64,000 nucleotides of DNA from Sphagnum compactum (lineage: Eukaryota > Bryophyta > Sphagnopsida > Sphagnales): contig OZ234498.1 of assembly GCA_965153455.1 (NCBI GenBank), positions 434,001 through 498,000 on the forward strand, in the 5' to 3' direction. This document shows positions 46,715-59,420 of the stretch, piece by piece. The position numbers and the translations under genes are program-made. The notes below the pieces were generated by a model. The model was not told where the DNA came from and ran no database searches. It saw nothing but the letters and a program-made list of their open reading frames with translations. How positions within the stretch are numbered: the first letter of the stretch is position 1; each line of letters starts with the position of its first letter.

Positions 46715-47351
46715 TTGTTTCCTTGGGGCAAATGCAATCATCAAAGGCCATTCAATGCATTCACGGTTACATTCATAGGTTGTTGGACCCAAAAATTATT
46801 AATTATTAGTGTGAATGGGGTGTTGTGTTATTTCCCACAATGTGTTACTCTACAAGGGTATGTTAAAATGTTTGGCATAAATATTGATTCACGAAAATGG
46901 AAATTAAAACTAGAATGGAACATTTCCTCTCCACGACATTTTCAAACTTTTACATTAGAATTGGTCTTGTATGAAACTTGAGGATGTGCTAAAAGTTCTT
47001 CCAATGTTGATGCCGACAAAAGCTTTTGGATTAGTTTATGTTTAGTTGGGGCCATGAACAATGCTCCAAGACTTTTGGCCTAATTACACTTGGGTCCTTT
47101 TATTATTTAAAGGATTTAAAACATGTGTATATGCTTATCGTGATCTACCTTATGGGAAAGAAGATCAAATGTTATTCATTGATGATGAACCTAGCAAGGC
47201 GCTTCGAAATCCAAAATGGAATGGTAATTTCCTCGAATCCTTCAAAGGAAAACTGTTGTCAAAGTCAAGTGCAATGTTTGGACTTGTCATTTTGTTTGAG
47301 GCCTACCTTGATTGGATTGCCAATGGTGAGGACGGTTTGAGTTCATCATGA
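46715..47351 (+). pseudogene. FCP1-like HAD phosphatase pseudogene II
   Basis: This is a different subfamily from the first copy. The pieces are SVNGVLCYFPQCVTLQGYVK (nucleophile Asp replaced by Ser), LEDVLKVLPMLMP near 46980, then FSWGHEQCSKTFGLITLGSF and YYLKDLKHVY in one frame. Next come LPYGKEDQMLFIDDEPSKAL and NPKWNGNFLESFKGK in a second frame, and QVQCLDLSFCLRPTLIGLP back in the first. At least two frameshifts and in-frame stops near 47040-47060 disable it. HAD motif IV (DD) survives. The catalytic Asp is lost, and I cannot tell whether that loss came before or after decay. Confidence 0.65.
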
Positions 47352-49240
47352 CATTACATGGAGAGATATTTTAAACCTTGTTTAAGTTTTATTTTGCGAC
47401 ATTATTTTTACTTCCTATAGTATATGAACAACGACAATGGGGATGTTCACAATACACAACCCCTTTTAAGTGTATACCCTGAAATGTTTCATTGGTTTTC
47501 AATGTCTATTTTTTTTTGTTGTAGCTTTATAATGTTTTCATTTAGTAGTAGTGATTTTCATTTGCAATTTGATTAAATTGCTCTTCCCAAACTATGTGAC
47601 ATTGTTTGTAACTTTAAAAGGAAGAAAGCAATGTTGGCCACTACACACAATAACACATCTTGGGTTTTATAATCGGTTAATAAAACGACTATTATTTTTT
47701 TCACCACATTTGTAACTACAAGTTCATGTTAATGACTACGTAGTTGTAAAAGACATTGTGATGCCACATGGCATTATTATTTTGCGACTATAGTCGATAT
47801 CACAACTTGATTTTTTTATCACGATTTAGAATATCAAAATTTCAAAAATGTAGTTTTAATCATCCAAAATTAGGTAATAACAAAATTCATTCATTCTGGT
47901 AACTTTTGGTGATGTTAACGTGGTGTTGCAACATTAACCTTAAGTTTGTGACTAAGGTGAAGGCTTGTAAGGGTGCGGGCTAAGAGGAATATTGGGAATC
48001 ACATCTAGTGCTTCTGGGAATGTAGGAGAGTGTGAAGGAATGACCCCTCACACTCCCAAAGGAACTCCCACCTTGGGAGTTGGAGTCTCGGTGGACTCCG
48101 GAATTTTCAGAGATCGATTGCAGGGTCAAAACCCAATTGATTGAAGAGTTCTTCATATCATTGGAGAGCTTTTAGAACTTAGATGTCTAAAATGAGCTCG
48201 CATGACCCATTTGGACACTTCTAACACAAGTTATGGTCAAAAGAAAGGTCGGGAGTCAAATTGACAGTTTGACTTCCGACCACTAAAATCCAGGAATCTA
48301 CCCTTGCGTGCAGGTGGTGTGCGACATATCGTTGGAAAGCTCTCGACAAGAGCTATAACTTTGCTATAGGCTTCATCTCAATCAGAGGTTTGCACACAAA
48401 GTTATGGGATCCCAAAATCACGGGAATCCCAGTTGTGGGAATTTCGGGATTCCCACTTGGGAGTCCCAGGACAAAAAACCATTGGGTACTAATCCCATGG
48501 CCAGGCACAGAGTATACTATATGGGGGAAGGTGGTGGCTTCCCTCGAATCCGGGCTATGGTGAGTCTTGTGAATCCAAGTTGCCTGTGGCCCATCCTAGC
48601 ACCAAAAATGCTATAACTAGGCACTAACCAACTTGTTGTTTGGTTTGTGCAGATCCGTGTGAATGATTGATTGCTTGTCAATTCTTCCTAGTCTCATCCT
48701 GGAGCTTCAGCATGCCCCTCTACTACCAAAGTGCTATGAGCCAGGGAGCGTGCCTCAACTCTTTATTCTTCCGCTGTTTTCAAACTAAACTCATATTTGA
48801 GTTTATCAAAGAGCTTGGGAGTGTGTCATGTGACATGCCACACGGCAACAAGGTTGACTATTAGTTGCAACTTTTCATGACTTGTGACATTAACTTCACA
48901 TCATGATTCATGTCATTGATTTGATGAATTAATTTCATTTATTAGTTAGTTGAAAATATTGTTGTCCTTTGCGATTAATAATGATTCATTTTTCCATGTG
49001 ATGGTGACATGGCATGCCATTTGGCAACAATGTGTCACAAATTTTCATGGCAATCCATGATTTTTGTGACACCATAAGTTTTTGTGTGTCTTAAATTTAT
49101 GGCACTAATATTTGTCATGGCATGCCATTTGTTTTACGTGTCATGAGGTTTTGAAGTCATAAATTCACTTGCATGTGTATGTGTATTAAACAATCTGTTG
49201 TTAATTATAATTATGACTATAATATTAATAGTTGTGTTGA
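47352..49240. other. Intergenic, probable retrotransposon-derived noncoding DNA
   Basis: No supported gene. A hairpin lies near 48248-48282 (GGTCGGGAGTCAAA / TTTGACTTCCGACC). Phrases such as 'cgttggaaagctctcgac' and repeated 'gggaatcccag/gggattccca' near 48410-48470 look like leader or LTR-type sequence of plant retroelements. No coding part or LTR pair was found. Confidence 0.3.
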
Positions 49241-50640
49241 AAAAGGTGACACATAGCTCCTTGGTTTTTAACTACTTAACACACTAGCTGAGGTTAACAT
49301 ACTTATTAAATTAACCTATGTATGTAGGCTACTTAGTAAAAAATTATTTCATTATATAAGCTACCTTCTAAATTATTTCTAGTATGTTTTAATATATTTA
49401 TATTACGCTACCCTACTAATAGGTTAACCTATGTAGGTTTGCTCAAGTTCCTAACTTTAGGTTTTTTGCTAATCAACTTAAGTAGCTTCATTACAAGATA
49501 TATTATTAGTTTGTAACCACCTCAAATTTGTCCAATTAGATGCGACTATGATGCAACTACATGTGACAAAATGCGATTATGATGCGACTACATTTAGCTA
49601 TGTGACTAAATGCAATTATGATGCTACTAAATGTGACATAATTATACTAGGTTTTTTTCCTAGCTTAAAATTATTTAGCTTAATTTAGGTTAGGTTAATA
49701 AGTAATATAGGTTGACAAACTAATTCATCTTAAGTCAACCTAGGAAGGTCTAGGTTTAAGGTAGGTTGGTAGGTAGTAGGTAGGTTGACCTAGGTCAACT
49801 TAAGGTGGACAAGGTAAAATCAAAGTTAAAAATTTTGAATTTTATAACTTGTGTTAAATATAATTTGTATAAAAAAATGTGGTAGTGCAATGGATGAGGA
49901 TTTGAAACCCAAAGTGAAGGTGAGGGGTTCAAGTCCTAACTCCTACAACTTATCATACCTTGGCCACTTAGCTTAAGTTAGATAGCCTAGTCTATGTTTC
50001 TTAGGCTAAAAGCCCAACATTTGTTTTTAATCTAAATCACTTAGCTTAGGTTAAGTAGCCTAGGTTACCTAACATACGTAACTACCTAGATAGGTTAAGC
50101 TAAGTTGACTTTTGGCTAAATGAACTAAGTTAGGTTGCCTAACCTTGCTAAGTTAGGTTAAGTTGATTTTTGGTTATGCTAGTTACATGGGTTACATTCA
50201 TTATTACAAATCATGGATTTTTAATAGGTTCAAATTGACTAACCTTGTCATTTTTTACTAATGGACATGTGCATTAGACCAAAGGCTAGAGGTTTGAATG
50301 ACACATGTATTTGTTAATTGATCAACTTGACTATAACAGTTTATTTGACTAAATACACATAATCAAGTTGTATAACCTTAATCAAAATGGCCTTTGGTTT
50401 TTAGTCAAGTTGAATAAATGATCAACATTGCCAATGATTTTTAGTCAAATATGACATGGTTTACTACCTTATATATCTACTTCCTACTTACGCATCCACC
50501 TATTTATTTAACTAGTTATTTACATACCTATTTATCTATTTATACCTTTTCACTCACCTATTTACAAACCTACCTACATACCTACCCACCTACCTACATA
50601 TTATTTACCTACTTATTTAGTCACTTATCTATTTAATTTT
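49241..50640. repeat. Low-complexity repeat region (TTAGGTTA / CTACCTA)
   Basis: There are imperfect iterations of 'taggttaagt', 'aggttgacctaggtcaac' and three 'gatgcgactatgatgcaact'-like units near 49538-49640. A pyrimidine run of 'ctacctacatacctacc' lies near 50450-50620. The 61-residue Tyr/Thr/Leu ORF here is only the translation of the repeat. Confidence 0.6.
49879..49936 (+). repeat. tRNA-related SINE-like fragment
   Basis: A-box-like GTGGTAGTGCAATGG is followed by a perfect-looking B box GGTTCAAGTCC, 33 bases apart. It is embedded in the repeat region. Confidence 0.35.
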
Positions 50641-51835
50641 AACCATTATGTATAACCATTAGGTTTAGTCAATATGTTTAGTCATTAGATTTAACCATTA
50701 GATTTACCCAAAAATTTTGTCAAATTTCTACCATTATGTTTAATTTAAATTTAACCATTAAGTTTAGCCATTATACTAACCATTAGATTTGGCACTAGGT
50801 TTGGCCTAAGTTGAACCATTAAATTTGGCCATGAGATATAGCCTAAGTTTAGCCACTAAGTATATCCTAGGTTTAGTCACTATGTTTACCTATGAAATTT
50901 AGCCACTAAGTTTATCAACTAGGTTTAGCCACTGTGTTTAACCACTAAAATTTACCAAAATTTAATCATTATGTTTAACTATTATTTTAAGTCACTAAAT
51001 GTAACAACTAGGTTTAGCCATTATGTTTAGTCATTATTTTAAGTCACTACATTTAGCCATTACTTTTTAAATCATAAAATTTAACCATTAGGTTTAGCCA
51101 TTATTTTCAATCATTAAGTTTTACCATTAGGTTTAGCCATTAATTATTTTAAATCACTAAATTTAACCATTAGGTTTAGCCATTAATTACTTTAAGTCAC
51201 TAAGTTCAGTCATTAAATTTAGTCATTACTTTAAGTCACTAAGTTTAACCATTAAGTTTAATCATTACTTTAGGTCAATAAGTTCAGCCATTGTTTTAAA
51301 TCACTAAGTTTAGCCATTAAATTTAATCATTACTTTAAGTCAATAAGTTCAACCATTATTTTAAGTCACTATGTTTAACCATTATTTATAGCCATTACTT
51401 TTAATCATTAGGTTTAGCCATTATGTTTAACTAATATTTTAAGTCATCATGTTAAATCATTAACTTTAAGTCATTAGGTTTAGCCATTATGTTTAGCCAT
51501 TATTTTAAATCAATAGGTTTAGCCACTATGTTTAGTCATTATTTTAAGTCATTATGTTTAGCCATTATGTGTAACTATTAACTTGAAAGCATTAGGTTTA
51601 ACCATTATTTTAAATCATTAAGTTTAGCCATTAGCTTTAACCATTATTTTAAAACACTAAGTTTAGCCACTAGGTTTAGCCATTACTTTAAGTCATTAAG
51701 TTTAGCCACTAGGTTTAGCCATTACTTTAAGTCATTAAGTCTAACTATTAAGTTTAACCATTATGCTAAATCATTAAGTTTAGATGTTAGGTTTAACCAC
51801 TAATTGTCACCTAAATTTTGCCATTATGTTTAATG
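50641..51835. repeat. Degenerate satellite, 'TTTAGCCATTA' family, about 1.2 kb
   Basis: Dozens of iterations combine 'aagtttagccatta', 'ggtttaaccatta' and 'ttttaagtcacta' into higher-order units of roughly 28-45 bp, all on one strand. No ORF is conserved through it. Confidence 0.85.
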
Positions 51836-51887
51836 ATGTGAAACAAACATATGAAAATTTAAAATTTGATAAAAGTTGAACATCGTT

Positions 51888-51948
51888 GATGGTGTAGTCC
51901 ATTGGCGAGGACTTGGTTTATCATTGTTACGGTTTGGGGTACAATTCC
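51888..51948 (+). repeat. tRNA-related SINE-like fragment
   Basis: A-box-like GATGGTGTAGTCCATTGG is followed by B-box-like GGGGTACAATTCC. It lies directly at the end of the satellite. Confidence 0.3.
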
Positions 51949-54377
51949 TTATACTTACAACCTATGTGCATGTTTAGAAGGCTAGGGTAGGTAGGTCAGA
52001 TTAAAATAGTTTAGTGAAATTATGTTAGGTTCATTTAGGCTAAGTTAGGTTAGGCTAACACCTTCCTATTTAATGTTTTTTTTCGACCTACCTAGACCTA
52101 TTTACGACCTACCTACCTATTAATTTTTTAAATAATAATTTAAAAGATGATTTAAATTTAGGTATAAAATTGACTTAGTCAAATGGTTCATTGTTTACTA
52201 GTCAAATAGTTAGTCATTTTGTTGGTCATTCTACTGGTCAAAATGACAAGGTATAGATAGTCAAAAAGGCCACTAGTTAAAATGGATAGTGTTGAAATTG
52301 ACTTGTCCAAAATGACACCTTGGTCAAGTTGACCAATGTCATTTTTGGGTCCTTTTTAACCAATTTCACTAGTAAAAAAAAACCATGATTTATAGTAGTG
52401 ATTAAGTTGATTTTTGGTCATGTATAATGATTCATAATGTGTTTATAGATTTTTTACACATGTCATCCATCCATCAAGGCAACTTTTATAACATTTAATC
52501 AAATAAAATGTGCCAAATGTTGCTACATTTTGAAATAAAATAAAATATAAATTTCCTATTTAAGCAATAGGTTCTAGAAAGTTGCCAAAATATAGTAGGA
52601 TTCTTAAAAAATTTTACTTAAAAAAAAAAACTTATAACCAATTTATTTGTTAAGGGTAATGTGTGGCCATTACCAATAACTTTACATGTGATTCATACTT
52701 TATCGTAAAACACTACTTGGTTTTTTCCTTTGTATTTTCAATACCTTTACTTGCCTAAAGAAACCTATTTTCAACAAGTGGGATCTTCTATAGTGGAAGG
52801 TACCAATCAGGTTGTATTGGGATCTTCAGACCAACGAGTATTAGCAAGCTTGTCACTATTTTTAAAAAATGAAAAAAATCCCAACTTTACTTTACGTAAG
52901 AAAAGGGCTTAAATACAAGCCTTTCCATGATTTTCTGTGATTTTCAACATGTTCCCTTGACCTATTAACCTCAGGCATAGATCTCAAATCTTGGAAGAAC
53001 TTATATTCAAGCCCTTCTCATATATATATATATTTGACCACCCTCTATATACGCACATGGTATATAGAAGTAGGTCATCCGGATGTATAGTGATAGGGTT
53101 CATATGGAGATGATGATGAACATTAGGGTATTTGAATGAGCTAGTTTGTAATGGAATTATCTTCTTCAAGTTTGGTATAGTTCAAGAAATTGGGGTAGTA
53201 ATGTGGGGTCATAGAAGGATGGTTGTTGAGGGAAGTGAATACCTATATGCATAGGCACTCCATGTGAATTTTGTTTTCTTGTATATCATGGGTGGGCTGG
53301 TAAGGTGAGTCATGTAAATTTGGGAAATTGTCTTTCACTTGTCAAAGCTTCTGGGATATGAGAAATTGAGAAAACATATTGTTGTATTTGTGATTTCCAA
53401 GTGTTTTGTGGTGGGATTTGTAATAAAAAAGTTTGGGATTGAGGTGCCATGTAAAAAAACAATGACATTTTCAAAAAGTAAATCTAAAACAATTTGATCC
53501 AAGTATGAACTCATAGGAAATGTAAGTTTATGTAATTAATTTGCTCAACTTATGTTGGCAATAATGATGACCATTCAATAAAACATTTGATATGAAATTT
53601 CTTATTTTGGAACGTGAAATCACAATCTTTTGTCTATTGGCATGTTTTTTTTTTTTTGGCTACAATGGTTGCTTTCATTAATCAACTACCATTCATTTCA
53701 TTAAAGTAATACTGAAATGATTTCTTTCACTTTAATGAGGTGGCTATTTGCTTCATCCTCTTTAGAGGGAAGGAATCAAAATATCTTCACACCTCACCCT
53801 CCTCTTCCCCCCTTTCCCCAAAAGAAAAAAATTCTAGCCCTACCAATTACATGTTCAATAATTTCATTGGCTTTTAGAAATTTTTGTTCTTCACATTATT
53901 TGTGACTATTTTTTACCTAGGTTAATGGTAATGGTTGGGAGTATGGCTGTATATTTATCCATATGACTAATACAATTTATGCATCTAAACAAAAAGGACC
54001 AATGAAAAAAAAATTTGACTAAACATTTCACACAAGCAATTAAAATATATAAATAATAAAATTTGAGATAATATGTGACCATGACACTTATACATACATC
54101 CAAAACATTTTGACATGGAATTTAAACACTTATGCATGCAACTATTTAACATTTATATACGTGATTGAAACATTTATGTACATAATTAAAAACATGTATA
54201 TGTGTGAAAAAAAAGTACTATTCACAAAATTTGAAGTGTATATAAATATTGGTACAAATGTTTTAGCATGTGTTGTTAGCTAGGCCAATTGAAGTACCAA
54301 GTTGCCACCAAGGCTACTAGTGAAAATCTTGAAATAATACATTCCTAGGGATTGGTTGTGCATGGTAGAGTAATGTT
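51949..54377. other. Intergenic 3' of the receptor kinase
   Basis: No supported gene. 'agtcaaat/ggtcaaaatg' phrases are iterated near 52180-52350 and there is an (AT)n run near 53018-53032. Confidence 0.35.
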
Positions 54378-57300
54378 CTATGATTGATCACTAAGCTTAG
54401 ATAAAGAATCAGACATAGATAGGGGGTAAATGTCCGTAAATTCTTTTGCATATGAAGTTCCATTTGATTCAAATGAAGATGATGGAATAGATGGCCAAAT
54501 ATATGGGGTATGCTCATTATTGTCAGTATCTTCATAATGTTCTGAATTTAATTGTTCCAAATGGAACTCTCGAAGCATTTGCACCACTTGAGTCATGGAT
54601 GGTCTGTCATTACTTTTTTTCATCGCACATAAAAGCGAAAGTTCCACCAATTTTGAAAACTCCATGTTGTTGAAATCATCTTTGATATTTGGGTCAACCA
54701 ATTCAGCGATTTGATTGGATCTCCATGATGTAATCACCTAGTGTAAGAAATAAATGAATTGCCACTTGTTAGATTGTAAAAAATTCTTTTTTATATGAAC
54801 ATGAATAAAAAGAAAAGAATTCAATGAAATCAACCATCTTAAGGCGTACCCGATGTGCAATGTGGAGTTGAGTTTGACCCGTTAGAATCTCCATCAACAC
54901 AATTCCAAATGAATACACATCACTTTTGTTTGTAAGCATTCCAGATTCTTGATATCTACACACATGAAATTTGTTGTTTTTGTCAGTGAAAAAAAATTGT
55001 TTGCTTTATGAAATTAAAAAAATACCATTTTTATGAAAAATTTGGACATAATCCTTACTCTGGATCAAGGTAGCCAGGAGTGCCTTTCACAACTGTGGTG
55101 ATATGCGTGGGTGTAATTCCTCGTTCAATTGCACGTAGTTTGGAAAGCCCAAAATCAGCGACTTTGGCCTCTAATTTTTTTGTGAGCAATATGTTGTTGC
55201 TTTTTACATCCCGATGAATTATTGTAGGATGACATTTGTCATGAAGGTACTCAAGCCCTACACAAATACAAACAAAATGAAATGGATTGAAATAATTTAA
55301 AATAAAAAAAACTAAACACTACACATAATACTAGGAAAAAGTAGATCCATAAAAAGAGTTTTAAATCATTAAATTGTTTGATTTTGAATACCACCAAAAC
55401 TTAGAATTTGGCATTATTTTGTTTTTATGTTTTAGAGAATTTTGCAATTTTCCAAATACACATAACTCTATTTTATGTCTTCAAGTAGAGAACAATATAA
55501 AATTGTAATATTAAAGCAATCAATACCTTAATCAATTCAATTTCTTGAAGTTGTGTTAACCATAGTAATAACATTTCTTGTAACATTATACTTTTTCATT
55601 TATTGTCAATAATGAAAAAAGATTATTTTGTAAAAAAAATTTCTAGATATTTATGTCTATAATTGTTAAGAACCCTAAATTTACTAACATTTATAAATGT
55701 GCATTCCAATATTGTGTGGTTTGTTAAATTAGGATCCTTAGCAACCTACTTATAATAGGATTTGGTGAGGTGTACAATGTACCTTCAGCAACTTGTAAAA
55801 TTATTCTTGTTCTTTGCTTCCAACTCAATGGCTTTCTACTAACACCGTCTCCTGAAAGAAAACAATGCATGATGTATGTCATATTGTTAGAAATAGCTTG
55901 TCAAGCCTTTTAAAATTCTACTATATCTTAGCTATTATTAGTAAAGAAAGTTTAAACTCTTTTTACTTGCTAATTAGATTCAAATCATTGTATAGTTCCA
56001 TTCCCCTTGCTTTGTAACTACTTGCATATAATTCAATTATTTTGTTTCATTTTGGTCTACATCCTTTAAATGGGTTCAAGTAATTTGTTGGCTTCCATTC
56101 CATGATTCATTGATCAACATTTGACACATGATTAAAGACCTAGCAAGGTGAGCAAGGCAAAAAAAGGAATTGGCTGTTAGCATATTGGTCTAGGATTCGC
56201 GTTTTTCTAAACTTAAATATGGAAATCTAATTTCACATTTTCATTAACCAATTTATGTCTTATGGTATTTTAGCTATCATTTAAAAAGTTGATTTGAAGT
56301 TTTCAATCATGGCCAAACTAATTATGTAGGCTAATAGCCTAATAATCACAAAATACAATTACTATATTAAATTAAAGAAAAACAATGTTTTAGTGGCCAT
56401 TACCATGCAATCTTTTTCGTAAGTCACCTCCACTCACGTAGTCATAAACAAGCATCAAATGTTTTCGATCGAGGCAATAGCCAACAAGTGAGACAAGATA
56501 TTTGTGATGCACCATAGATAAGAGCTCAATCTGCAAAAACAAATCAGTACTGCATATGGTGAAAATAACATATGAATTCATTTGGCATAGTAAGCATGGA
56601 CATATGAATCTAGACAATTTCTTTGAGCTTTTAACATAAAAAATTTTCAAATTATAAAATTTGGTCACCTCATTGAAGAATTCTTGTTCGGTTTGGTGAG
56701 AAGTTGTTGAAAGAGTCTTCACTGCAATTTCTTGCCCATTGACCAATTTGCCATAATACACTTCTCCAAATCCCCCTATGCCAATTGTTGTTTTGAAATT
56801 CTCGGTTGCCTGCTTGATTTGGGTTAGTGTTAATGCTTGACATTTCCCTCCACTATTCTGTAGTCGTTGCTGAAGTTCCTTTTGAGCTGGATCGATGAAC
56901 CCTAACAAAAAGAGACATTACATATTTTCGTCATCATCCTCAAATGATTAAGATGCTAAAGTTCCTTTTCAGTTGAAACAATGAAATCTAACCAAAAGGG
57001 TGAATATAGTTCATAGTCATCATCCTTAAGACATTAAGATGCATTCATGAACCTCCATCAGTATCCTCTATTTAAACCCAGCAAATTTTGAGGGCTGTAG
57101 CTAGTGCATATGTTCAAGAGCTACTTTAAATGGTGGTCATGATCTATGAACATAATTACTATTCCAGTAAATCATGTTTTTTGGATAAATTTTACATATT
57201 CTTAAAGATGAACAACTTTTTTGTATGTGACAACAAACCTGCTCTTAAATTCAAATTCAACATTGCTGATGCTAGTTTCATCATTCTAAGAAATAAAAGC

Positions 57301-58362
57301 AATTGAATTGAAGCAATTATATTTAGGGTACTTACTTGTGCATACATAGTATGTCAATACTAGGGATGTGATGCCAAGAAGAAAACCCCCAGCAGATACA
57401 CCAAGCAATTCCAGTATAAACCATTTTCCACTATGGGTATTCGGATATGAAACTATAGTGTTATTTGACCCAATTGGGGGATTTGACCTCAATGTATTCT
57501 TCCATAAGATGTCTGTCGGTTGCAGAATATCTCCAATAGATAGATCTCCTGTTATTGAATCAATAAAAAGGACCCAATTTACAGAAGAATCTCCAGTAGT
57601 GTTGGTTGTCCAAAGGATTTCATTTGTGTCACTTGTTTGGATTTGTAGATTGCCATCTTTTTGCAGTGTCAGCTCACATTGCTGCTTGAGTCCAGAGGCA
57701 TTTGAGGGGGTTTCCCATAAGACTGTATTATTTAATCCATTTTTGGATTGCAAGGTGCAATTAGTTCCCAAGGTTAGACTGAACGGACCATTTTGTAATG
57801 GTGACATTTGAGGGAGGTAATATCCAATTGCCATGTATGGTCCATAAAAACTAAGAGTTGGTGTTCTTGCTAAACTAACGTTAAACAATGGTGGGCTACC
57901 ACTAGGATCTAGTGCATTAACAGAAACTACAGTGCTGTATGATGTTGGGTTATCATTTTGAAAGTTATAGATGTCAAGTTCCCCATTGCTTTGCAACATT
58001 AAAAAATAACTTGGATCTGGCTTTCCATCCGTGTAAGATTTGCTAGCCCACGATGCACAAGGGGGACCACAAGTTGCATTGTATATAACGAGATCACTAT
58101 CTGTTTGCATTGTAAGCCAACAATCACTACCTTTTCCAGCAGTACTGGTTTGCCACACTTGGTGACTAGTTGCCAAACTTGAGCCTCGGTACATGACCAA
58201 GTTGCAATCTGGTTGCATAACAAGATAATATCCTGAATTACTTAGATATTGGGTTTGATTTCCAAAAAGAACCATACCAGCAGCCAAGATGTTTAGAGCT
58301 ATTCCTCCTTTGAATGCAAGAGCTATCACAAACAATAGTAGGGCAAATATTGATTGAGACAT
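54378..58362 (-). CDS. B-lectin (G-type) receptor-like kinase, seven exons, apparently intact
   Basis: Exons in transcript order are 57336-58362, 56669-56901, 56404-56530, 55783-55851, 55059-55257, 54850-54955 and 54378-54737. All have GT-AG junctions, and they sum to 2,121 bases (706 residues plus stop) with no break. I start at Met 58362, not 58425, because [20 protein letters not shown] is a signal peptide. The ectodomain has bulb-lectin repeats ([35 protein letters not shown]) and many N-glycosylation sites, with no PAN or S-locus module evident. The TM segment is about residues 314-339. The kinase has a Gly loop [11 protein letters not shown] (383-393), Lys404, HRD 500-502, DFG 520-522 and GTPGYLDPE to 552, so it should be active. 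The tail after SDRPSM-type subdomain XI (here NDRPSM) is Ser/Asp-rich. It is a plasma-membrane Ser/Thr receptor kinase; ligand unknown. Confidence 0.88.
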
Positions 58363-58914
58363 GTTGTCAGAGCCTTGTGCCCACGATTGTAGACCTCTAG
58401 GATTTAAGTTTGATAGTATGTTCAAGACCCACCGCTTGATAGATGAATATGTTCAGAATCCCCTTTGGCAATGAATTGCAATAATGCCTGCAAGGAGAAT
58501 AACACGTAGATAACTCCTTGAGTTAATTTAAATCTTATGTTTGGGTTTGAAGCTGGTGCTATACATAAAACATATTCTATGAATTTTCTCCAGTAAGTTG
58601 TGGACAAATTTGTTTTTGGGAGAAAGTTGCATCTGAGTTGCAACCTATTATGTTATTTGAACCATGCATAGCATCAAACCTTGATAACTACAAACTTGAA
58701 AATACATTAGTTTGTAGTACCAACCTCTGCTAATACTGGTGTTCCTTTCTGATACCATTAGCCATGTCAAAGTTGAGAGCTAGCTAAAATTGAGACAGTT
58801 CTGAGACCAAGTTCCAGGTCAGGTTTTAGGCCTTTGGTATAATGGATTTGCATACAAATCAAATATCAAATCTTGTAGACGAAAAAAGTATTTTGCCAAC
58901 CAGCTGCCACAACT
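58363..58914. promoter_or_regulatory. Proximal upstream region of the receptor kinase
   Basis: About 550 bases lie between the start codon and the TIR element. Minus-strand 5' leader and promoter should be here. I see no decisive TATA box among several A/T-rich stretches. Confidence 0.3.
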
Positions 58915-59420
58915 ACAGCACGCAGCCCTAACATTATATTTGCCCATAGTTGTTAATGCAGGCAATACAAGAGTACTGCTGCAATTTCTTCCCCTCAGTC
59001 TGCCCTTTGCCTCATTTTTTTTCACCTTATTATCCCAGACACATTTTGGGTCCATGTTATACATATTTTGAGCATGTTACAAGTGCTATGGGGTATGTAA
59101 CAGGGTACCTGACATGTTGTGAGACCCTTTGTACATTCTACCTGGCATGTTACATGCCCCTTGATATTCATAACATGAGGGGAAAAAAAACAAAACAAAA
59201 AATGATTGTGGGCTTTTTGAAAAATGTAATGTTCACCAGCATATTGCGCCTGGTAAGGGGCAGTCCAACTACACTACAGAAAATCAGGCTGGTTTTGAGG
59301 GGTGCAAAACGTGGCAAAAAACGAGGCAAAGGGCAGACTGGGGGGAAAAAATCGCAGCAGTACTCTTGTACTGAAAGGATTAACAACTATGGGCAAATAT
59401 AATGTTAGGGCTACGCTACT
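58915..59420. mobile_element. About 500-bp non-autonomous element with ~105-bp TIRs
   Basis: The left arm about 58921-59024 and right arm about 59311-59414 are inverted copies with high identity: 'gccctaacattatatttgcc' with 'ggcaaatataatgttagggc', and 'cagtctgccctttgcctc' with 'gaggcaaagggcagactg'. The interior is non-coding. Long TIRs on a small element recall MULE-type or foldback MITEs. Target-site duplication is not resolved. Confidence 0.7.

Noticed and set aside
49879-49936. Functional tRNA gene
   Set aside because: A and B boxes are present but I could not form acceptor and anticodon stems by eye; a SINE-like remnant is more likely.
50451-50636. Tyr/Thr/Leu-rich 61-residue ORF
   Set aside because: Pure product of the CTACCTA/TATTTA repeat.
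57368-57811. 147-residue plus-strand ORF
   Set aside because: Shadow of the receptor kinase ectodomain exon.
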